Source of the DNA: Trichobilharzia szidati | Taxonomy: Eukaryota > Platyhelminthes > Trematoda > Strigeidida > Schistosomatidae | Assembly: GCA_944472155.2 (NCBI GenBank) | Contig: OX235273.1 | Location: 108,150,582-108,214,581 of the forward strand | DNA length: 64,000 nt | Direction of reading: 5' to 3' | Shown here: positions 12,501 through 24,500 of the stretch, one piece after another | Position numbering within the stretch: the stretch's first letter is position 1 | How the letters are laid out: every line of letters begins with the position of its first letter | The notes under the pieces: model-generated | Seen by the model: the letters and a program-made list of their open reading frames with translations, nothing else | Told to the model about the DNA's origin: nothing | The model's database searches: none | Translations under genes and position numbers: made by a program

Positions 12501-15500
12501 GATTCCCTTTACTAGTGAGTTTATGTGTGTCAAGAAGCTAGAGATATGTCCTGTTTTCAACACTATGAAAGTGTCATTCATCCACATATCTCCATCATAT
12601 TTTTGGAGTGGGATTAAATATATTTAGAGCAATACTTTACCAGCTGTCCATAAAGATATCTACTACGATAGGGGAAGTTGGTGATCCCATTGTTACACCT
12701 TCTGTTTGTCTATATATTTTGGCCTGGAATTTAAAGTTAGTAGACGTGAGGTATAACTGAATTCCTCATTGGGAAGCTTTGTCCCATGACTAAGTTAGTT
12801 CTCTTTTAACTGCTTCTATGACCAGATTGATTGTTATATTAGCGTAAACACCAGTTATATCAAAACTGATCATTTTTTTTATTATTCTCTAATTGAATGT
12901 TATATAGTTTCCTTTTCATTTCATACGAATTAGTTAGCTTAGAGTTTGAATAGTTTCTAATGTGACATAGTATCAGAGCTAAGCGTTTTGATAAGTCATA
13001 AGTAGGGGGTATTCCTGAAATCTACTATTGGTCGTATGAGGTCACCAGGCATTTATTTAAACCATTTAGACTCACCCAGTGACAGCTTCATACTATGTAT
13101 TAAATCCGTCTTAAAAGTGATCTCAAACTATTTGAAAGTATGCCATATTTCCATCTCTATCTACCGCCTGTTTCATTTTTATAAGTACAAGTGTTCAATG
13201 ACTACTAATCTAATATTTTTATTCAAGTATCTAGCTTTATTGATGTAAACAACATAGTAACGACAACACCAACAAGTGATTATCACATTATTATCCAACA
13301 TATGGATTCTGAATGGAACATAGGGTAAATCGCCATTTCCCTCTTTTCTCTGTAGTCTTTTTTAAGCTGAATCCACAATTGCCTGTCACCTTCCATTCCC
13401 TCTTCACATAATCGTATCCATGTTACCCTCAGAACCACACATAACTCACCGCTTCAAATTAGGGTTTCACTTGAATTTATTGGTCGAAACAGTGAATTGG
13501 AAGATTTCATTCTATAAGCGACGCAGTTGAAAAGAACTAATATAAGATAGGAAATCTGAATATTGCTCAACTTCAAACACGTCGTCAGATGAATGAACTG
13601 GTTGGATAGAAGTGGTATAGATGTCAAACAGCTATTTCGTTTGTCACAGGTCAAGACGTGTAAGTACAACTTCAAACTACATGTATCAAACAGTGGTATG
13701 TATCACCTTGGTATTTGGTTCAGCAAATTTTGTGATGACATAATTTTCGCCAGCTAAGTCTGGAATGTAGATACTGAGATAGCTGTTAAGACGTTGTAGT
13801 ATATCGTGTTGGTATTCCAGTTGCCGGTTTTGAATTATTAACTAATTTTTTTTCTTCATTTGAACATCATTTCTTGTTTATGACACTAAAAAGTGCTTCT
13901 TATTATTACCTTCTTTCTTATTTCTATTCAGTTCTCTCGAGAAGCTGTGGCTATGTGCTACTGTTCATTTGTAGATAATTTCGCCAATTCTGAAAAGACT
14001 TTAGAAGCTTGTTGGAATACAAAATCATCATTTCAAAAGTTTTGTGAAGTAAGACAGCACAATATTTATATGAGTAATTTTTTTGTGATATATATATATA
14101 TATATGTATATATATTATTAAACTGGTGTAGAAGCTTGCAAAACTTGTGTAACCCAACCTTAGCTACTGGAAAACACAGTGTATACTTCACTGATACCTT
14201 TAAAACAGATAACTCCGTACAGTGTGCAAACGAATATATTTTCTATGGTACCAGATAAAGATCATACAATTTCACCGAAAATACCCATTGAGTCATGAAG
14301 AAAATAAAAGACGGATTCAGCGAAGAAAATTTTCTTTATCGACGAAATCATCTTCAGAGGCTGTACAATCGTATTTATACTTACAAAAATATATAGTGGT
14401 CTATTATTGAGTAATAGGGGGTAACATAATTGATATAATTACTCAGAAGTGGCTTTAGAAGTGAAAATTAGAAGTTGGAAATTACGTGGTACTCAGTGGC
14501 AAAAAGATAGAATTGCTATTAAGTGAGAATAAATGTATTTGAGTGTCAATTTAACAAGTGTGAAGAGGGTGTGAAAGTATACAAAAGGAGCATATGAGAG
14601 TGATAATAGCGAATTAATTATTGGAGCAAAAGCTAACTAAAAGTGAAAGTAGAATGAAAAGAAAAAATCAAAAAATATTTCATTTACAAGGAACGATTAT
14701 TGAAGAGGTTAAGACCAAGGTAGAATAAGAGACTGGACAAACTTTTTCTGTACACAGAGTTCAGGGTTGTATTGATGAATTGCTAGAGCCTCTGCCATAC
14801 ACAAAAGCCGAAACCTGACGCCCTTTGTACCATTTGGCTTCACTTTGTAGCGCACGCTTTCCAAACGCATCTCTGAGCATTATCCGGCATGGTTAGCAAA
14901 GGGACAATGTAAGACAATTACTAGCTCAATTCTCGAGCATTTGGTGAACTCAGGCCACGTAGCTCCACCAGAATCCTCTTTCAAGATCATCTACAAAGTG
15001 AAGCCAAATGGTACAAAGGGCGTCAGGTTTCGGCTTTTGTGTATGGCTGAGGCTCTAGCAATTCATCAATACAACCCTGAACTCTGTGTACAGAAAAAGT
15101 TTGTCCAGTCTCTTATTCTACCTTGGTCTTAACCTCTTCAATAATCGTTCCTTGTAAATGAAATATTTTTTGATTTTTTCTTTTCATTCTACTTTCACTT
15201 TTAGTTAGCTTTTGCTCCAATAATTAATTCGCTATTATCACTCTCATATGCTCCTTTTGTATACTTTCACACCCTCTTCACACTTGTTAAATTGACACTC
15301 AAATACCTTTATTCTCACTTAATAGCAATTCTATCTTTTTGCCACTGAGTACCACGTAATTTTCAACTTCTAATTTTCACTTCTAAAGCCACTTCTGAGT
15401 AATTATATCAATTATGTTACCCCCTATTACTCAATAATAGACCACTATATATTTTTGTAAGTATAAATACGATTGTACAGCCTCTGAAGATGATTTCGTC

Positions 15501-18500
15501 GATAAAGAAAATTTTCTTCGCTGAATGATACAATTTATCTTATTTTGTCAAGCTTAAAACAATAGTAAAACGCATGAAGAAAGGCCGGTTTTCAAAATAT
15601 CCTTGTTTGCGTCTAACATAAATTTACAACCGATTCTTAAGTAGAATGAAACATTACTGACGAAGTATTTTATTGGATTGACTAATATTGATAAGAGGAT
15701 GATTTAAATGGGGAAAATGTCAGAAAACGTTAATTATATAGTGCTGAAGTAACAAAAGATTCTTGCATGTACTTATGTTTCCCAATAAAGAGTAATACAT
15801 TTTATGGAGACCTCACTAAGTAGTATATACATCATAATTTAGATTTTTGCTTTGTTTGATGTACGCTGTCACCAATTCTCGGAGCAAAATGATAACTCCT
15901 TCACCCTTGCAGAGTGATATCGCAAATAGCTAGATGTTAAATAGGAAATCTGAGAAAGTAGAATTATATATCCCAACGTATATTTAAAAAGACGTGAGTG
16001 TCAGCAAAAAGAATGTTTTTTTCTTCAATTCACTTCAGAACTGTAAAGTTAATTATGCAGTGTACTAAGAGAACATGGAAATGCAAATAAAAGTCACTGG
16101 TGGTTACAAGGTAACATGAAATTACATATGTTGGGGAAGACAGTAAATTAAGTAACCTAAAATCGAATTAGGTGATGAATGTCTCCAACCATGCACGTTG
16201 TTTTGGCTCGATTCCAGGCCAAGATACTCATAAACTTCGCTTATCAGGTAGTAAGCCGAGCAAAGTGGGAGGGTTGAGAGCAAGGCTAGCAATCCCTCAC
16301 CCTGTGAAATAAAACACCACCTCTATAGAAATTTCAAAGTCAAAACTTGGAGCCCAATATCAAATGGAATAAAAAAATTCCATCCAGATGTAGCTTGAGA
16401 CCACCCTGGTCGATTTGAGTGAAATACATTCCTACCACCATTCATCTCACTCAGTCCGTAGTTTCCAAAGGAAAGCCACCAACGCAACGACGTGGAGTAG
16501 TGTTCCTAAATCCTTCCAGACAGGATACCCGTCGAACAGCCCATTTACTTCCCTCCACAGAAACAAATGAACTGATATATATGCACACAGAAGTGATCAG
16601 ATACAAGTTCTTTTCTTTCAGGCTTCTGCAGATCACTGGAAGGCTGCAGGACACTGCTTTTAAGATTGCTGCCTCAAATAAAACTCTTCTTTCAAAGTTA
16701 AGTCTCCCATAAAATCAAGCTTCATGTTAGCTTTCTTTTCTGGCACAAGTAATGTTTTGTCCGAGAATACTTTCTATCTTACCATTAATCTCACATCTAA
16801 CAGTCATACCGCATATATATATATATAAAGTATATTTCCATGTAGTGTGAATTGAAAGGAATTTACAGAATCGTTTACACGCCCACAAACATAAATAAAT
16901 ACAAATGAATTCTAATATATATTCACAGTTATAATGAAGTGTTAATTATGAACCTGCCCTTTTAGAAATACCAGCCGATACTTGACATTTACTAAAGTGT
17001 GTGCATCTGTATATATCTACATATCTCGTACACGGTAATCGTGCAAAGATACACTAGCAAGGAATCTGTGTGCGTGTGTACATGCTTGTGCATGTAATAC
17101 ACAAGGTGGAAAAATTGGGAACTATATATGTCAGATGTCAAAACGTTAGTAGTAAATCAAGACAGAAATAAACTGAATGAATAATTTCGAGGGAAAAAAC
17201 AACAACAAGGTAAATGTGCAGATTTATACAAGTGGGAGTGAAGGTGTGTGATCAAGGAAACAATGTTTACAAGTTGAACCTTTAAGAGATCTAAGAAAAA
17301 GGGATTGTCGGTTTGTTTTATTCCCCAACCTTCGGATGATTTCATCCTAAAAAAACCATTACAACAGGATTTTTATATTACTTCACATAGTTTCTATTAT
17401 TATTATTATTATTACTATTTTACTCAAAATAGTATCGAAGGTAGATTAATGCAGATAGGGATTTCAACTTGGTCTGAAAGTTGGCAAGTATGAATATCGA
17501 TCACTAGGGGGGCATAGAAACAGAATTATACAGGATTAGAAAAGGAGGAATACAAGTGTGAACGTTTCGAAAAGACGGGCATAGAATGTATATGTAAAAA
17601 TTAGGCACCGTGATGGCATGAAATTCCATATTGATCAGTTTATTAGATGTATCACACAGTAAAACAGTTATGTTATTTACTGGATGACAAAGTTTCGAAA
17701 AAAATTAATTATGGCTCATAATTATATCAATTGTAATCACACAACTTCGAAACTTGAGTTTCATAGTTTTCTTTGTTCTCTCCCATTTGTCATCATTGGA
17801 GTAGTAGAATTTTCCAGATGTCTAGGTGTTCAGGTGTTGAATCAATCCTATGACACGTGTTTGCTGTTGACTCGATAAACAAAGCTTCTGTTATCAATCT
17901 CTCCCTCCATCCTGCTGCTACACTAGATTTTGAAACTGTTATCTTATCACATCCTATTGTATGGTTTTTTGCGTGTAACTGCATTTAGTGTTGTTATGGT
18001 TGAAATGTTCTCTAGGTATCTTATCTTATTCGGGTCAACTAATCTAGATTTTGCTAAGTTTTTGTGCTCGGCTCGTCTGACTTCCCCTGCTCTACTACTT
18101 TGACCCATGTATATCACCTTTAATATATATCACGCTTTAATATCTTGTGGGGTGGGGGGAGGTATTTTCCAGGATTTGAATTCTATCCTATTGTTCTTTT
18201 GATTTCTTTTCATCAGATGAAATTACGAATGAATCGTAACAAACTTCCACTGAAAGCCCTTCTTGTACAACCTGTTCAACGGATTCCACGATATGAACTT
18301 CTAGTGAAAGTAAGTTAGATTGCATTTAAATAGTCTTAAATTGCTTGATTCTCATTGGATAATGGTGGTAAATAGTGTGTCATTTTTAATGTAGTGAATA
18401 ATTATATTTTTCACCATTTTGACACCTGAAGGCAGATAAACATGGTGTGTGGATCCAGTTTTTATTCTTTGAAATTTCACCCTTAACGAAAATGTCACTT

Positions 18501-21500
18501 GCATATTGCTATATACTGCTAATTGAAGAAGTACATCACTTTTTTCGTCATTTAATTAGTGATCCGCGTGGATGGATTAACAGGATTCCCATTATCCTTG
18601 TCTCCTACCTAGCAGAACTACTGCCAAAGGGACAGGGAAAGAAAACTCTGATCCGCTTTTGTGAGGAAACCTGATGGATATGGAATAGATAGGAACTGGA
18701 TATTTCAGTGGCTAGTGTCAATGAAATGCCAGTGCTGTCATTTCTGCTTTCCTTTATCAGTGAAACAGGAATAAAAAGTTATTTTACCCTAAGGCGTATG
18801 CTGGCATACATAGTCTAACGCTGCTTATGTCGGTGTCGTGTTCATGTCAGATAAAGTGTAGTGTCGATTATGGTATTTGAATCATGATGTGTTGTGTGAC
18901 CATACCAGGCAGAGAGTTTGATTGGGACGGTACATCGATAAAGTGTTAACGCGGGTGTCCGATAGTGGACTCAGGCAGAACAGAAACCTGGCTCAGAGTA
19001 CGGAGGAGAAAGCTTACCTGATTATGATTTTCAATACGAATACAGAAAAACAAAGCATATTGATCCTTTTGAATACCATTTTCAGAGTTTTAAGCAAGAG
19101 ATATCAGGAAAGTTACCACAGAGATAATTGGCTGGCGCCAGCCTAACACTCACAGTGACATCCTTTTTTAGTCCTTCTATATCGGCTTTGCTAATCATCA
19201 AGAGTTGGATTACTCACCCATTAATAGGAAACGAGTGCTTCGTTTAGAACATCATGAGACTGGTTTGTTTTACCTTCATAAGAAGTGAAGTGCAATCTGG
19301 CTGTTGCTACGGTAACCCATGTAGTACGAGAAAAACCTCAGGGTCACACAGTTAGTGTATGTGTCAGGTGAAACGTCCACCGGTTCTAAGCTACCACCTG
19401 ACGGATTTAGATTGAAAGCCTCTAAGTCGAAATCCATGTGCGTCGGTGGCATAGCGGTTAGGACGCTCGCCGACCATGCACATGGTCCAGGGCTCGATCC
19501 CCGGCCGACGCACTCCTCCTTTACCTCGCTAAGCCAGAAAAATGTTGGTGAAGAGGAAAGGTTAGGTATGAGGCTAGCAACCCCATCCTGTAAAATAAAC
19601 ACTGCTACAGAAACTTCAAGCCACTAGCTTGAAGCCCTATATTCCACTGGGGAACGTGAAGGAAAGCAAAAGTCGAAATCCCATCAATTTATGCAAAAGT
19701 ACATTTCATATTTGACATATGGCTGGTTGAGCTTAAGTGTTTCTTTCGGTGTCTAGACTGGACCATGCATTCCGCTAGGCTCATTAGGCGTAGTGTCATA
19801 GTAGAGCGGAGATCGTAATCTGTGTCCTGGATTTCGGGGCGCAGGGGTCAGCACGGCATCTAATTGTGGTATGAGCGTGAACATATTAAATCTTTTGTTT
19901 AGGATAGCTGCTACACTGCGAGGCATCGAGTCCTACCTCTACTTGAGGTAATGATCAAAATATACGATCATGATACTCAGAAAATTTAACAAAACAGTGA
20001 GGAGAAAACAGCAGTGTGTAATACTCTCAAAAAAGATATTAATATTAAAATTTGAAGTAGACTAAATGTTTTCTGTAAATGACGTCCACTTCTCGAATAT
20101 AACACCTAAAAATAATCAAGTGGAATTAAGACGTGGTCCTTTATACTACTGATGGATTGACATGAGTAGTTGAGGACCACTCACATCGACCAGTAGCGCT
20201 TTCTTTGGATAGATAGAAGGGTAAAGCTCCCCAGCAGTGTATCCAGTTTTAATCTGCTGGTGGAGAGCTGAATTAGTTCTAATCACTCGAATTCCGGCTA
20301 GCTACATGGGTGGACTGGGATAGATGTGATGTAAGGTGAATGGTATCCAACTACTTATAATCCATCAGTCCATCAGTAGTATATGGTACTGCGAGATTAT
20401 ACTTGCTTTCCTATATGTTATATATGCTATTAAGCAGATCATGCATTCTAATCTGAATAATTTCCGTTTGCAAAGGAAACTGGGGTGAAATTTCATTCCT
20501 CGGATTGTGTAGTTGAAAATTCTTTTCGAAGATTCCAATTGTTCGGCAACCTGTATTAATATGAGAATGGCTAAATTTTGTCAATTACCTGCGTTATTAT
20601 TAATCCCTTTGGTTCCGAGTGGAGCACTGTCTGTCTGTTTTCCACATAGAACTTTGCACCGATGTGCAGCAGTTAATGTCGCCACACTATATGTAGCACA
20701 CAGAGCAAGAGAAGAAAGTAGAAGAAATGCATAAGAGACAGTAGACAGGGATATGAGACAAAAGGAATAGCAATAACGAAGAACAATATAGATTCACTGG
20801 GTATTATAAGTCACAAGGAGCGGATGCATCTGCGCTAGCCATTGAGAATTATTTTGAGCCATATCACTGATTGTCTTCAGCCATTGATGTTTACCGTCCG
20901 GGGGATCTCAGCCAGGCAGCAGCCTACACATCCCGACGTGGCTTAAACTAACCGTCATGGATTTCACTGACTGGTGCCATGTTTCAGTTTGACCGCCGCC
21001 AGCTCTTTTCCAGCCTGACCCTATGTCAACTGACATTGCCCATTGTCGAGGAAGGCGATGGCTAGGGATGCATACGTAACATATGTCCTAGCCATCTCAG
21101 TCGATGTAGATTCAAAACCTCGTCGATTGATTTCCCCTCACTCAACGCCCAACCTCAATATTGCTCACCTTATTATACCACTTCACATGGGAGATAGAAC
21201 GCAGGCACCTATGATCAAAGATAGCTAGTCTTTTCATGTCTCGGAACACGGCCTCAATAACGTATCCCCACTTCTTTTTCTGCTGTCGTCTTCAGCTGAG
21301 TCCACGATCGACCATAATCTCTCATCTCCTCCAACTCACACAATCTCCTTCATGTCATTCTCGAACTGATTACCTATTCGTCTCTTCCCATCGGGACTAC
21401 ATTCAATTAATGACCTGCATTGCATGTCTGTTCTCCGATCTCCTCTTGTTTGTTTTGTTCATCTCTAGAGTTTCTTGTTGTTAATTCTTTCTGACCAGCT

Positions 21501-24500
21501 GGTCATTTGATCTGCATTATGGAGCGAGCGAAGTTGGCAGCTGTTGATAAAAGTTCGTAACTTGTTGGAGATCCTTTTCGTGACACACAGTGAAAGTTTC
21601 AGACTGTTATAGAAGAACTTACTGACTTCTCATTTCTGCTGAAAATCCGAATCTTGTTCTTTATCCTACGGAGTGCAGAAGATTTCCAAAGTGGTCTCTG
21701 GTTGATGAAAGTGTAACTTGCTTCTCCGATTCTGTCTTTGATATCCTCATCCGTTCCGCCTGTAAGTGAAACAGTGCTTCGTGGTTAGATAAGTGAAGGA
21801 AGTAACCTCTGCTAAATCCCTCCTCATTGTTGGTGATTGGTGCCGGCTGTTTTCACTGTTGATTGGTTGTTTATCTTCATCACTTCCATCTTCCCTATGT
21901 TCACCTGCAGTCCTGTCTTCGCTGCCTACCTCTTCAACCAGTTTGTTGGTTTTCGTTTGCAAGTCTTCGAGTTTAATGTGACATTAAACACAAATCATCT
22001 GCCTCGAAATCTACATCTCCTAGAGTTTTCTTATCAATGGTCCAGAGTATTCCTGACTTCTCGCTTCCAACGCATAGTCTGACGCATAATCCAGTCCACC
22101 ATCATTAAGAATGTCATTGATGGTAATAGGCAGGTAGCCTTGTATCCACTTCGAACGTCTCGCTGAGTTTTCTGTTGTGGATAATTTCTTCAATAATTGT
22201 GGCGAATTCGCCAATCAAAGCGATTCTATGACGATTAAGATATGTTTGAACAAACTGAGAGGGATAACATATGACGTCATTATATCGCGTTGTTTGTCTT
22301 CAATAGTATAAAATCATAAACAGTTTTTTTCGAAAATTGCACAAAATATTCACATTTTTTAGTTATTGATCATAAAGGTGAAGGACATTAATACCATGTG
22401 ATTGAATAACAGTACAGTGGAAAGGAATGCAAGTTTGTTGTTATGTATAGCAATAATCAAAGAATCTTGTAGAATTATGAACGAATGTTTGCAAATCGGA
22501 TGGAGGTGTAGAATCAACAGCACACCTATACAAGGGTTAAACACTTTAGTTGAACAGAGGTCAGAAATAATCCAGTCAAGAATATTGGTAGGAACAAAGC
22601 CAAGGATATGGAGCCACACTGTCAAAATAAAATATAATTGAAATATTGGTTATTGAACAAAGAATATTCTTTTCTATAACTCCTTCTTCATCAGATTCTA
22701 CATAATAATACATAACAGTAAATTAATTGGTGTTATTAAAAACATTGATGTTTAAATAACATCGAATTAATAATAATATCAATAGATTGCAGTTCAATAG
22801 CATCAACATAGCACTACATACTGAATATCAGAAACATTTGCAAAGATAATAATACAGATTCATGAATTGCTGGTATTAGATGGTTGGAGGCAATCAGCAA
22901 GAAGCCTTGGACCTAGGTTTCGTGCTAGTTGGCACTCATCAGCAAGGCGTATCTGCAACCTTGAAGGAAGGTTGGAGAAGGTTGAAGAAGGTTGCAGATA
23001 CGCCTTGCCATCTAATACCAACAATTCAAAGTGCACCGTAATGGCGAGCCACCTAGCATGGTGGCCACATTGCAAACATGACTGATAGAATTCAGTCTGC
23101 ACCGAAGATAGGACTAGACACATTACACTAGTTACTGACTAGTGTGCAATCAAAAATACAAATTCATGAATTTCTAGTCTCCACTGAAGGTCAGGGCAGT
23201 AGAAGTGGCTGGACGTGCCTTTCCTGCACACAAAGCACCGATTGTTCAAGGCGAATCTCTATAGCCTCTGCTGAAAGGAGTAGGCGGTACCTCCATGTTT
23301 TTGGCAATTAATTTGGTACCCGGTAGATGATAAAGTAGTATTCTTCCATGATGGCTTCGTGGCCAGTTTGGACCAGGTGGTCTAATATCGAACTATTGAT
23401 GGTGGTTTGTACTACACCGTTACTTAGCCATAATGGGAGATATTCCCTAGTAAGCACGAAAAACCAAGTTCCTAGAGCAACGGTCAATATAACTCGCTCC
23501 ATAAGCGCAGTTGAGTTGGTATATACAATTAGAAGTTCTTTGAAATGAATTTTTTAATTTCCCCGTAATTATTTCGCTAGGAATATTGCCCTTGAATTTC
23601 AGTCGTGTATATAAAGGCTTCTTGTTTACAGATAGTGAGTAGTCCTTTTAAACTTTCTTAGTCAAATGTTTCCTGATGAGTTTGTCCAGATAGTTGTTTT
23701 CAATCAGTGTATCATATACAACCCATAGTTCATCTTCAATTGCCTCTACTGAGAATATGGCTTTTACCCTGTAAAGTAGAGATTAACAGAGGTTTCTTTC
23801 TGAATGCATACCGTTATGTATTATCTTACATCTCTGATATTCCAAGTCTTCCAGCTTCTGGATTTCACTCTCTTCTATGGAGCCTTTTCAATCTGGCTCC
23901 ACTACTGCCCGTAAGCTTCCATTTCCTCCTCACGTAGTCTCCTTCATGTCATGTTCCAATATACATTCAAAAGATATATACTCAAAAGCACGCTAAATAT
24001 GCCAGGAGTATTATGTCACTCAATAGTGCTCTCATTCAATGTCCAGTCCATCTATTTCAATTTACTTCTAAATACCTTTTGGACAGGAGTTGTCAGGTTT
24101 CTTTTCTTGCGCTACAGGTTCCCTGTTGCTTGCTTGCTCATCTTGCCTGCAGTGTGTGAGAAAGGTGGCTGACAATGAATGTCTGTAACCAAATCCTGAA
24201 CCCATATAGAAGCCGTGACTTGTCACTTTTGTTTAAAATTTGAATCTTGTTCCTTCTGCTGAGTTCGGTAGACTGAAACACTGTCTTTCTTTCCCTATCC
24301 GGGCTAACTATAACATATTCGTCCGTGTTTATATTCCTCCCAAACATGGTGACTAGTGTCTCTTCTTACTATTGGTTGTTGGGCATTTTCGTCACTTCTG
24401 TCTTTTCTATATTCACTTGAAGTCTTGTCTTCGCTACAAAGCTTTCCTGCCAAGTTGTCGGCTTCCGATCACAGATCTCCAAGTTTTTATGAGATTAGAA

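Larger units (their letters stand above)
22650..23830 (-). mobile_element. Penelope-like element (RT end, GIY-YIG, 3' UTR), interrupted by a 288-bp insert
   Basis: Runs on the - strand. The RT C-terminus lies at about 23540-23790. The endonuclease at 23250-23515 reads YIDRCSRNLVFRA, then, four extra bases later, TREYLPLWLSNGVVQTTINS and HLVQTGHEAIMEE. The 3' UTR ends near 22650 with the same end as the copies at 36740 and 63035. The UTR is split by the insert at 22869-23156. Confidence 0.82.

Noticed and set aside
14088..14116. (TA)n stretch as a promoter
   Set aside because: A simple repeat directly after exon 2; no other promoter feature.
15483..15527. Hammerhead in PLE palindrome 2 (ctctgaagatgatttcgtcg)
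   Set aside because: CUGAAGA is present but helix II and the GAAA position do not fit.
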